This document shows positions 47,492 to 57,000 of a stretch of 64,000 bases of DNA, in pieces; the stretch's first letter is position 1; each line of letters opens with the position of its first letter. The notes below the pieces were generated by a model that was given only the letters and a program-made list of their open reading frames with translations, had not been told where the DNA came from and ran no database searches. Both the position numbers and the translations under genes were made by a program. This stretch comes from Halomonas elongata (GTDB taxonomy: Bacteria > Pseudomonadota > Gammaproteobacteria > Pseudomonadales > Halomonadaceae): the NCBI RefSeq assembly GCF_029081005.1, contig NZ_JAJQTQ010000001.1:124001-188000 (forward strand), written 5' to 3'.

Positions 47492-47995
47492 ATGCTCCAC
47501 AAGATGAAGGGCGGCGACACCCTGCCGGCGCGCCCCGACCCCCTCCAGATTCTCACCGGCCTGGTGGGCGGCATCAGCGGCATCGGCCTGGTAGCCTGGC
47601 TGACCCGCCTCACCGAGGTACCGCTGCTGATGGCCCCCTTCGGCGCCACCTGCGTGCTGCTGTTCGCCGCCCCGGGGGCACCTCTGGCCCAGCCTCGCAA
47701 CGTGATCGGCGGCCACCTGGTCTCGGCACTGGTCGGCCTGATCGCCATGCAACTGCTGGGCACAGGACCGCTAGCCATGGCAATCGGCGTCGGCGTTGCC
47801 ATCGCCGCCATGCAGGCGCTGCGCGTGGTTCACCCGCCAGCAGGCGCCAACCCGCTGGTGGTGATGATGTCCGGCGCCGTCGGCTATGACTTCCTGTTGA
47901 TGCCGGTGCTGGCGGGGTCGGTGAGTCTGGTGCTGGTCGCCCTGCTGATCAACAACCTGGGTAGCGAGCGTCGCTGGCCGAACTACTGGCTGTAG
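47492..47995 (+). CDS. HPP-family integral membrane protein
   Basis: This encodes a 167-residue protein with four to five hydrophobic segments and the HPP motif in LRVVHPPAGANPLVVMM (about 115-130), after LMAPFGATCVLLFAAPGAPLAQPRNVIGGH. HPP proteins are small membrane proteins; plant and cyanobacterial members have been linked to nitrite transport, but most bacterial ones are uncharacterised. Many carry a C-terminal CBS pair, which is missing here. It is divergent from the TetR gene and probably repressed by it. Confidence 0.85.
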   Translation: MLHKMKGGDTLPARPDPLQILTGLVGGISGIGLVAWLTRLTEVPLLMAPFGATCVLLFAAPGAPLAQPRNVIGGHLVSALVGLIAMQLLGTGPLAMAIGVGVAIAAMQALRVVHPPAGANPLVVMMSGAVGYDFLLMPVLAGSVSLVLVALLINNLGSERRWPNYWL

Positions 47996-48066
47996 GAAAC
48001 GCAGCTTGATCGATATCCGGATATATGGGTGAACTCGCAGGCTTGTGTTGCCTGAGGTGCAGGGTA

Positions 48067-49239
48067 TCAGGCCCGCTTCGCCCGACGACCGGACCATGGC
48101 AGACACGTGGATAATGCAAGCAGGCCGAGTGCCAGCACGGCCCCTCCGAGCACGTTGAATCCGGTGCCGAACGTTGCACTCAGCCCCATCGCGACTAGCG
48201 CGGCACTGCCAATCTGACAGAATCCGACCAGACCCGATGCCGTGGCGGCATGCCCGTGTTCACTGGCGATGGCCCCGGATACGGCCAGCGACAATGACGA
48301 ACCATTGGCCAGGCTGACCAGGCACATCGGAAGCACCACGGTCGCCGCACTTTGCCTCTCCAGAGCAACCACGCCCAGGAAGGCCATGCCGCCGAGCACG
48401 AAGCAGGCGATACCTGCGGCGACGATGCGGTCATAAGGCCAACGATCAAGCAGCCGCTTGGCCAGCAAGTTGGCACCGATGATGCCGGCCGTCAGCGGCA
48501 GGTACAGCCAGCCACTTTGCTCTTCGCTCACCCCCTGGCGTGCGAACAGAAAGGGCGATTGGGTCAGATAGACGAACCAGGCGCAGTAGATGGCGCAGAC
48601 CACCAGTGTGTAGCGACGGAAATGCCGATCACGAACGACATGGCCGAATCCGGCGAACGGCGACGTCCGGGTACGGGCCACGGTGGGAAGCGTTTCCGGT
48701 AGTAGCGTCAGCACTATCAACAGAGCCACGGCACCAAAAGCGGCCACAAACAGGAAGTCAGCCCGCCATCCAAATACGGCGGCCAGGTGTCCGCCGATGG
48801 CCGGCGCCAGGGCCGGCGACAGCGACACCAGTGGATAGACCACCGCATAGATCTTGGCCGAGGTGCGCTTGTCGCAAGTATCGGCGATCAAGGCACGCCC
48901 AATGACCAAGCCTGCAGCGGCGCCCACGGCCTCGAGGATGCGCCACGCTAGAAATCCAGCGTAGCTCCCCGAGACGGCACACCCCAGCGAACCGATCATG
49001 TAAAGCGCGATGCCAGCCAGCAGCAGAGACTTGCGCCCATAGCGGTCCGACAAGGGCCCATAGAACAGTTGTGCCATCGCCAGTGCCAGCAGATAGAAGG
49101 AGACGGTCTGCGGCATCTGCCAGTTGGCGACACCAAATTCAGCCGTCATGGTGGGCATGGCGGGTAGATAAACGTCCGACGCGATCAGGCCGAAAGCGCT
49201 GAGCATGGCGACGGTCAGGATGAAGGATACGCGTGGCAT
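48067..49239 (-). CDS. Bcr/CflA-family MFS drug exporter
   Basis: This encodes a 390-residue 12-helix major-facilitator protein. The Bcr/CflA subfamily is indicated by SDVYLPAMPTM after helix 1, AQLFYGPLSDRYGRK (motif A, about 58-72) and RALIADTCDKRTSAKIYAVVYPLVSLSPALAPAIGGHL (motif C region). It is an inner-membrane proton antiporter expected to export small drugs or metabolites. GGGAG lies six bases before the ATG at 49239. It is divergent from a LysR gene that probably controls it. Confidence 0.9.
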   Translation of the reverse strand: MPRVSFILTVAMLSAFGLIASDVYLPAMPTMTAEFGVANWQMPQTVSFYLLALAMAQLFYGPLSDRYGRKSLLLAGIALYMIGSLGCAVSGSYAGFLAWRILEAVGAAAGLVIGRALIADTCDKRTSAKIYAVVYPLVSLSPALAPAIGGHLAAVFGWRADFLFVAAFGAVALLIVLTLLPETLPTVARTRTSPFAGFGHVVRDRHFRRYTLVVCAIYCAWFVYLTQSPFLFARQGVSEEQSGWLYLPLTAGIIGANLLAKRLLDRWPYDRIVAAGIACFVLGGMAFLGVVALERQSAATVVLPMCLVSLANGSSLSLAVSGAIASEHGHAATASGLVGFCQIGSAALVAMGLSATFGTGFNVLGGAVLALGLLALSTCLPWSGRRAKRA

Positions 49240-49320
49240 AGCATCTCCCGGCGGCCGGAATATCGGCCACTCATCGAATGTGCATGGGGAACGGACGCCA
49301 TTGTACGAAGAGAGGCATGG

Positions 49321-49363
49321 TGCAAAAATGCATTAAAACGCAGCCTATACCTGCATAAATGCA
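49321..49363. promoter_or_regulatory. Duplicated TGCA(A/T)AAATGCA site in the MFS/LysR divergent promoter
   Basis: TGCAAAAATGCA (49321-49332) and TGCATAAATGCA (49352-49363) are near-identical palindromic 12-mers 31 bp apart, about three helical turns. They lie just upstream of the LysR start and downstream of the MFS start. Two phased sites suit a tetrameric LysR protein acting on both genes. Confidence 0.55.
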
Positions 49364-49376
49364 TCAAGGGAAGCGA

Positions 49377-50246
49377 ATGAACTGGGACGACGTGCAACTT
49401 TTCCTGGCGGTGCATCGCGCCGGCACACTGCGCGGGGCGGCGCAGCGTCTGGGCATCGACCAGACCACGGTGGGACGGCGCTTGACCGGCTTGGAACGGT
49501 CGCTGGGCAGCCGGCTGTTTCTGCGTACCACGGGAGGATGGACGCTCACCGATAGCGGCCGGCAAGCATTGCCCACGGCCGAGGGCATGGAGCGACTGGC
49601 CGTTTCCTTCGAACGTCGCAGCGAAGGTGCCGACAACCGTATGGCCGGCGAGGTTCGCGTGACCACCACCGATGCATTGGCGATGGACTTTGTGGTACCC
49701 GCGATCGAACGCCTACGCACGACGCATCCCGACATCAGCGTCATCCTGAGTACCACGACGCGACTGCTCGACCTGGCAAGACGCGAAGCGGATGTTGCCG
49801 TACGCACGCTTCGACCAGAGCAGCCCGACCTGATCGTTCGACGGCTGGGCTGCTGGGAGGTAAGGCTGTACGCGACCAAGGGATATCTGGAACGGCATGG
49901 CGAGCCACAGCGCGGCGACGGCTTCGCCGGCCACGACATCGCGCTGTATCAGGAAGGGGTTACGGGGCGGCAGGACGACACCCTGACGGGTGAGTCCAGG
50001 AAACAGGGCCGTGTGGTCGCCGAGCTCGACTCGAGCTTGATGCTGGCAACCTTCGTACGCGCCGGCCTGGCGTTGGGAGAACTGCCCGATTACATCGCCC
50101 AGCGTGATCACAATCTGGTGAGGGTCTGGCCCGACCACCATCGGGCCAGACCGTACGAGGCTTGGCTCGTCCTGCACCAGGATCTGGCGCGCACCGCGCG
50201 GGTCCGGGTTGTCACGGAGGCGATCTCGGACGCCTTTGCCGGTTGA
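49377..50246 (+). CDS. LysR-family regulator, divergent from the MFS exporter
   Basis: This encodes a 289-residue LysR protein: winged helix-turn-helix in residues 1-60 (MNWDDVQLFLAVHRAGTL, LGIDQTTVGRRLTGLE) and an effector domain beginning VRVTTTDALAMDFV near residue 90. The ATG at 49377 follows AAGGGAAG; the earlier in-frame ATG at 49359 lies within the operator-like repeat. It is likely an activator or repressor of the adjacent Bcr/CflA gene. Its effector is unknown. Confidence 0.9.
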   Translation: MNWDDVQLFLAVHRAGTLRGAAQRLGIDQTTVGRRLTGLERSLGSRLFLRTTGGWTLTDSGRQALPTAEGMERLAVSFERRSEGADNRMAGEVRVTTTDALAMDFVVPAIERLRTTHPDISVILSTTTRLLDLARREADVAVRTLRPEQPDLIVRRLGCWEVRLYATKGYLERHGEPQRGDGFAGHDIALYQEGVTGRQDDTLTGESRKQGRVVAELDSSLMLATFVRAGLALGELPDYIAQRDHNLVRVWPDHHRARPYEAWLVLHQDLARTARVRVVTEAISDAFAG

Positions 50247-50421
50247 ATCCTGGGCATGCCGATAACGCTGGTGTTCCCGCGATGACTGGTACCCTTTCAT
50301 TCGCCGCGGGGATCAGCGTCTCCTGTACGACTCTCCTACTCCCATAGGCATAAACCGGCTTCATGCCCTCGGCGATTTGCGGCACCATGAAGGCCCGTTC
50401 CATCGCCGCGAAGGATTCGCC

Positions 50422-53400
50422 ATGCTCGCCACCGCAGAGACCGCCCTGACGCCCGGCTTCATGGTGATCCACGGCAACCGCCTGGAGGAACTGCGCGACC
50501 TGGCGGTGACCTGGATGCGCCATCATCCACTGGGGCCGCTCGAGGACGAGGTGATCCTGGTACAGAGCAACGGCATCAGCCAGTGGCTGAAGCTGGCGCT
50601 GGCCGCCGATCCGCCCGCGGGCGCCGGCATCGCCGCGGCGATGGACGTCACCCTTCCGGCGCGCTACCTGTGGCAGGCCTACCGTGCGGTGCTGGGAAGC
50701 GATGCCGTGCCGCCGGCCTCGCCGCTGGACAAGCCGCGGCTGATCTGGCGGCTGATGCGCCTGCTGCCGGAACTCTTGGATGACGAGATCTTCGCGCCCC
50801 TGGCGCGCTTTCTGGCCGACGATGATGACCTGCGCAAGCGCCACCAGCTCGCCGAGCGGCTGGCCGACCTCTTCGACCAGTACCAGGTCTATCGTGCCGA
50901 CTGGCTGTCCGCCTGGGCCGAGGGCCGCGACGAGCTGATCGATGCCCGCGGCCAGGCCAAGCCGCTGGCCGAGGACCAACGCTGGCAGCCGGCGTTGTGG
51001 CGGCGGCTGCGCGACGACATCGGAGAAGACGGCCTGGCTACCAGCCGCGCCTGGGTGCACACCCGCTTCCTCGAGGCCTGCCGCGAGCTGACGCCTGAGA
51101 GCCTTCAGCGGGGTTCTGGAAAGAGCCGTCCTTCAGGGCTTCCGCGCCGGGTGGTGGTGTTCGGCATCTCCTCGCTGCCCCGCCAGACCCTGGAGGCGCT
51201 CGCCGCCGTGTCCAAGGTCAGCCAGGTGCTGCTCTGCGTGCACAACCCCTGCCGCCACTACTGGGCGGACATCATCGAGCACAAGGACCTGCTGCGCGCC
51301 GCCCGCCGACGCCAGCGCCAACGCCCGGGCATGCCGCTGGAGCTCGACGACACCCAGCTGCACCTTCACGCCCAGCCGCTGCTCGCCGCCTGGGGCAAGC
51401 AGGGTCGCGACTACCTGCGCCTGCTCGACGAGTTCGACGACCAGGACGCCTACCGGGCGCTGTTCGACGCCGAGTCGATGCGCATCGACCTCTTCGATTC
51501 GCCGCTGGAGCAGGCCGAGGCCCCGGGGCTGCTGCAGCAATTGCAGGACGACATCCTCGAGCTGCGCCCGCCCCAGGAGACCCGCGAGGCCTGGCCGGCG
51601 GTGGACCCGGCTCGCGACCCCAGCCTGCGCTTCCACGTCGCCCACAGCGCCCTGCGCGAGGTGGAGATCCTCCACGACCAGTTGCTGGCCGCCTTCGACG
51701 CCGACCCCACCCTGCGCCCGCGCGACGTGCTGGTGATGGTGCCGGACATCGACACCTACGCCGCCGCCGTGCAGGCGGTGTTCGGCCGACTGCCGCCGGA
51801 CGATCCGCGCCACATCCCCTTCACCCTCTCCGACCAGACCAGCCGCCACCGCCAGCCGCTGCTGGTGGCGCTCGAGGCGCTGCTGCACCTGCCGGAGTCG
51901 CGGCTCACGGTGAGCGACCTGCTCGACCTGCTGGAGGTGCCCGCCCTGCGTGGTCGCTTCGGCCTGGACGCCGAGGCGCTACCGGTGCTGCGCCGCTGGA
52001 TCGAGGGCGCCGGCATCCGCTGGGGGCTCGACGCCGAGCAGCGTGCCCGGCTCGACCTGCCCGGCGGGCTCACCGCCAACACCTGGGCCTTCGGCCTGCG
52101 ACGGCTGCTGCTGGGCTACGCCGTCGGTGACACCGCCGAGGGCCCCTGGCACGACATCGAGCCCTATGGCGACATCGGCGGCCTGGAGGCGGCCCTGGCT
52201 GGCCCGCTGATGGACCTGCTCGACGTGCTCGAGGCCCAGTGGCGCGCGCTCAGCGAGCCCGCCGACGTGCCGACCTGGTGCCGCCGCCTGCGCGGGCTGC
52301 TGGCCGAGTGCTTCGCCGCCGAGGACGAGGCCGACCTCGCCACCCTCAACCGCCTGGGGGAGCTGCTCGAGGACTGGCAGGAGACCACCGAGGACGCCGG
52401 CCTGACCGAGGCCCTACCGCTCTCGGTGGTGCGCGAGCACTGGCTCGGCCAGCTCGACGAGGCCAACCTCTCCCAGCGCTTCCTGGCCGGCGCGGTGAAC
52501 GTCGCCACCCTGATGCCGATGCGCGCCATCCCGTTTCGCCACGTCTGCCTGCTGGGCATGAACGACGGCGACTACCCGCGCACCCAGCGCCCGTTGGACA
52601 TCGACCTGATGGGCCACGATTACCGCCCCGGCGACCGCTCGCGTCGCGAAGACGACCGCTACCTGTTCCTCGAGGCGCTGCTCTCGGCCCGCGACTGCCT
52701 GATGATCAGCTGGGTCGGCCGCAGCATCCACGACAATGCCACCCAGCCGCCCTCGGTGCTGCTCGGCCAGCTCCGCGACCACCTGGCCGCCGGCTGGCGG
52801 CTCGCCGGCTATGAGGACGACGCCGGCCAGGCCCTAGTCGACGCCCTGACCACCGCGCACCCACTGCAGCCCTTTAGCCGCGAATACTTTGAGACAGATA
52901 GCCCACTCTTCACCTACGCCCATGAATGGCGGGCGGTGCACGCCAACCTGCCAACAGCGCAAGGCGTCGCGGATGGCGAGCTGCCGCCGATGGCGCTGGA
53001 TAACGCCCTCCCCCTGGCGCGTCTCAGTGGTTTCCTCAAGGACCCGGTCAAGGCCTTCTTCACCACCCGGCTCGGCGTCTATCTCGAGCGCGAGGCGCTG
53101 GAGAGCCCCGACCACGAGCCCTTCGCCCTGGACGGCCTGGACCTCTGGCAGCTCCAGCAGGCGCTGATCGAGGCCGGGCGCCGCGCCGTGGACGAGGGCG
53201 AATCGCCGACGCCTGCCGTCCACGACACCCTGGAACGGCTGGAGCGCGAGGGCCGACTGGCCATGGGCGGCTTCGCCGAGCTGATGCGAGAGCATCTGGT
53301 CGAGCCGCTGGACAAGGTGCTCGGCGACTACGCCGAGCTGCTCGAGGCCTGGCCCCACGCCTGGGAGACGTCGGCCGCCGTGTCGCTGGAGCTCGCCACG

Positions 53401-54051
53401 AACGACGAACCGCTTTACATCGAGGACTGGCTGGACGGCCTGCGCGAGAACGAAGCGGGCGAACGCTGCCGGCTGGTGCTGATGACCAGCAGCCTGATCA
53501 ACAAGGGCAAGTACCACTGGAAGCACTGGCTGGCCCCCTGGGTCGCCCACCTGGCCGGCCAGCTCGCCCTCGGCCCCATGACCACCGAGCTGATCTCCCG
53601 CGCCGGCGGCGGCACCCTGGCGCCGCTGGACGCGGACACCGCCCGCGCCCATCTGGAAGCCATCGCCAAGGCCTGGCGCGCCGGCATGACCGCACCGCTG
53701 CCGCTGGCCCGAGACACCGCCTTCGCCTGGCACAAAGAGGGGGGCGGCGAACACGCCCTGGCCCGCGTCTTCGGAGGCGATGAGAAGAAAGCCGAGGAAG
53801 CCGATCTCAAGGCCTGGAAGGCCGCCGTCCAGGTGTTCGAGGGCAACGACTACACCCCCGGCGAGCGCGACCGCGATCCCTACCTGGCCCGCCAGTGGCG
53901 CGACCTGGAGAGCCTGGTGCGCCACCAGGCCGCCGGCCGACGCTTCACCGAATTGACCGCGGCGCTCTATGCCCCACTGCACGATGTGGTGAAGACCAAG
54001 GGCGGCGGCGATAAAAAGAAAGGCAGCAAGGGCCAGGGAGGCAAGGCATGA
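50422..54051 (+). CDS. recC: Exodeoxyribonuclease V subunit RecC
   Basis: This encodes a 1209-residue RecC, the Chi-recognising inactive helicase-like subunit of RecBCD. It starts near GFMVIHGNRLEELRDLAVTWM, the usual N-terminus, and contains VQSNGISQWLKLALA, FGISSLPRQTLEALAA and LLGMNDGDYPRTQRP. The ATG at 50422 follows AAGGA. An extra low-complexity stretch (QRGSGKSRPSGLPRR) near residue 235 is probably a surface loop. It overlaps recB by 4 bp. Order recC-recB-recD without ptrA differs from E. coli but is common in other gammaproteobacteria. Confidence 0.96.
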   Translation: MLATAETALTPGFMVIHGNRLEELRDLAVTWMRHHPLGPLEDEVILVQSNGISQWLKLALAADPPAGAGIAAAMDVTLPARYLWQAYRAVLGSDAVPPASPLDKPRLIWRLMRLLPELLDDEIFAPLARFLADDDDLRKRHQLAERLADLFDQYQVYRADWLSAWAEGRDELIDARGQAKPLAEDQRWQPALWRRLRDDIGEDGLATSRAWVHTRFLEACRELTPESLQRGSGKSRPSGLPRRVVVFGISSLPRQTLEALAAVSKVSQVLLCVHNPCRHYWADIIEHKDLLRAARRRQRQRPGMPLELDDTQLHLHAQPLLAAWGKQGRDYLRLLDEFDDQDAYRALFDAESMRIDLFDSPLEQAEAPGLLQQLQDDILELRPPQETREAWPAVDPARDPSLRFHVAHSALREVEILHDQLLAAFDADPTLRPRDVLVMVPDIDTYAAAVQAVFGRLPPDDPRHIPFTLSDQTSRHRQPLLVALEALLHLPESRLTVSDLLDLLEVPALRGRFGLDAEALPVLRRWIEGAGIRWGLDAEQRARLDLPGGLTANTWAFGLRRLLLGYAVGDTAEGPWHDIEPYGDIGGLEAALAGPLMDLLDVLEAQWRALSEPADVPTWCRRLRGLLAECFAAEDEADLATLNRLGELLEDWQETTEDAGLTEALPLSVVREHWLGQLDEANLSQRFLAGAVNVATLMPMRAIPFRHVCLLGMNDGDYPRTQRPLDIDLMGHDYRPGDRSRREDDRYLFLEALLSARDCLMISWVGRSIHDNATQPPSVLLGQLRDHLAAGWRLAGYEDDAGQALVDALTTAHPLQPFSREYFETDSPLFTYAHEWRAVHANLPTAQGVADGELPPMALDNALPLARLSGFLKDPVKAFFTTRLGVYLEREALESPDHEPFALDGLDLWQLQQALIEAGRRAVDEGESPTPAVHDTLERLEREGRLAMGGFAELMREHLVEPLDKVLGDYAELLEAWPHAWETSAAVSLELATNDEPLYIEDWLDGLRENEAGERCRLVLMTSSLINKGKYHWKHWLAPWVAHLAGQLALGPMTTELISRAGGGTLAPLDADTARAHLEAIAKAWRAGMTAPLPLARDTAFAWHKEGGGEHALARVFGGDEKKAEEADLKAWKAAVQVFEGNDYTPGERDRDPYLARQWRDLESLVRHQAAGRRFTELTAALYAPLHDVVKTKGGGDKKKGSKGQGGKA

Positions 54052-57000
54052 CGATGACGGAAGCCATGCAAGCGGCCGAGACGCCTCGGCTTGATCCCGT
54101 AGCGCTACCGCTCACCGGCAGCCGGCTGATCGAGGCCAGCGCCGGCACCGGCAAGACCTTCACCATCGCCCTGCTCTACCTGCGCCTGGTGCTCGGCCCC
54201 CGCGATGAAGCGGACGCGGCCAGCTTCCCCCGGCCGCTGACCCCGCCGGAAATTCTGGTGGTCACCTTCACCAACGCCGCCACCCAGGAGCTGCGCGACC
54301 GCATCCGCGCCCGGCTGGTGGAAGCCGCCGAGGCCTTTCAACCAGGCACCAGCACGATGGAGACAGGCGGCGGAAACCCCGAAGGGGCGCCGGGGCACGC
54401 CCCGTCCCTGACAGGCGATCTCTTCGCCGAACCGGTTGTGGATAAGCCAGCACCGGACGATGAGACGCCCAGCAGCGACCCGCTGATCGCCCTGCGCGAC
54501 AGCTACCCCCGCGAAAGCTGGCCGACCTGCGCCCGCCGCCTGCGGCTGGCCGCCGAGTGGATGGACGAGGCCGCGGTCTCCACCATCCACGCCTGGTGCC
54601 ACCGCATGCTGCGCGAGCACGCCTTCGACAGCGGCAGCCTGTTCGCCCTGGAGATGTCGCTGGACCAGTCGGAGATGGACCTGGAGATCGCCCGGGACTA
54701 CTGGCGCAGCTTCTACTACGACCTCGCCCCCGAGGCGCTGGAAATCGTCGCCCGCTACTGGACCACGCCGGACACCCTCAACGACACCGCCGCCCGGCTG
54801 CGCACCCATGCGAGCGCCCTGCCCGCGGCCCCGCCGCCGGCCGAGGCGCTTTCCAACTACCGCGAACAGCGCGCCGCGGCACTGGCCGAGCTCAAGGCGC
54901 CCTGGCCGGCCTGGCTCGACGAGCTGGAGGCGCTGCTCGAGGACGCCGCCAAGCGCAAGGCATTCAACGGCCAGAAGCTCAACGCCAAGAGCCGCGCCAA
55001 CTGGCTCGCCTCGCTGCGCGACTGGGCCCATGACCCAGAGCTTGCCGAGCCGAAGCTGACCGACGCCGCCTGGAAGCGCCTGACGCCCGAGGGCATCGCC
55101 GAGATCTGGAAGGAAGATCCCGTCCCGAATCTACCAGCGCTGGAGGCCCTGGAAGCGCTGCCGGAGCGTCTCGCCGAGCTGCCCGATCCCTTCGCCGACC
55201 TGCTCGCCCACGCCGTGCACTGGATGGCCGCGCGTCGCGAGACCGTGCAGCGCCGCCGCGCCGAGCTCGGTCCCGACGACCTGCTGCATCGACTGGACGC
55301 CGCCTTCGCGGGCGAGGCCGGCGAGACGCTGGCCGCGCGCATCCGCGAGCAGTTCCCGGTGGCGCTGGTCGATGAGTTCCAGGACACCGACCCGGTGCAG
55401 TACCGGCTCTTCGACCGGGTCTATGAGCTGGCCAAGAATCGTGGTGACAGCGCGGCTTCGGGCGCTGAAAAGAACGCGGCTTCGGGCGCTGAAAAGAGCG
55501 CGGTGCTTTTGATCGGCGACCCCAAGCAGGCGATCTACGCCTTCCGCGGCGCCGATATCCACACCTACCTCCAGGCCCGGCGCGACACCGCCGGGCGCCA
55601 CGTCACGCTCGGCACCAACTTCCGCTCCGCCGCGCCCATGGTCGAGGCAGTCAATCGGGTGTTCGCCCACGCCGAGCGGAGCGAATCCGGCGCCTTCCTG
55701 TTCCGCCGCGGGAACGACAACCCGGTGCCTTTTTCTCCAGTCGACGCGAATGGCAGGAAAGACGCTCTGGTCCGCCATGGCGCACCCCAGCCGGCGCTGA
55801 CGCTCTGGCACCTGGCCAGCGACGATACCCTGCCCAAGGGCGCCTACCTCAACGAGCTGGCCGGGCGCTGCGCCACCGAGATGGCCGCCCTGCTGCGCGA
55901 GGGCCAGGCCGGGCAGACGGGCTTCGAGCAGGTCAGTGGTGAAGAGCAGGGAGAATTACGCCCCCTGGCGCCATCGGACCTCGCCGTGCTGGTCAACAAC
56001 GCCGGCGAGGCCCGCGCCATCCGCGCCGCCCTGCTGGCCCGCGGCATCCGCAGCGTCTACCTCTCCGACAAGGAAGGCGTGTTCGAGACCGAGGCCGCCG
56101 CCGAGCTGGAGGTGTGGCTGGCCGCCTGCGCCGCGCCGGACAACGAGCGCTGCCTGCGCGCCGCCCTGGCCACGCCGAGCCTGGGCCTGAGCCTCGCCGA
56201 GCTCGACGCCCTGAATGGCGGCCCCCAGCAGGACGAGCTGGCCTGGGAGGCGCGGGTGATGCAGTTCCGCGACTACCACCGCCAATGGCAGCGCCGCGGC
56301 GTGCTGCCCATGCTGCACCGGCTGCTGGCCGACTTCGCCGTGCCCGGCCGGCTGCTGGCGGTGCCCGAGGGCGAGCGACGGCTCACCGACCTGCTGCACC
56401 TCGGCGAGCTGCTTCAGGAGGCTAGCGCCGAGATCGACGGCGAGCACGCCCTGCTGCGCTTTCTCGCCGAGTCCCGCGCCCATCCCCAGGCGCAGTCCGA
56501 CACCCACCGCCTGCGCCTGGAGAGCGACGCCGACCTGGTGCAGGTGGTGACCATCCACAAGTCCAAGGGCCTGGAATACCCGCTGGTGTTCCTGCCCTTC
56601 ATCGTCGCCTTCCGCCCTAAGAAGCAGGGCGACCTACCGCTGCAATGGCACGACGACGACGGCCACCTGCACCTGACACTCTCCGCCGACGAGGTGACAC
56701 TCGCCCGCGCCGACCACGAGCGCCTGGGCGAGGACCTGCGCAAGCTCTACGTCGCCCTGACCCGCGCCCGCCACGCCACCTGGCTCGGCCTGGCGCCGCT
56801 GGAGGCCATGGAACGCAGCGCCGTCGGCCACCTGATCTCCGGGGGCGAGGCACTGACGCCCGACAACCTGCGCCCGGCGCTCGAGGCGCTGGCCGACGAC
56901 AACCCCGGCGATCGCAACGAACAGGTGACGGTGCAGGACGCCCCCGAGGCCGATGCCACGCCGGTCGAGCTCGCCGCCGACGACGCGCCTCTCGGTGAAG

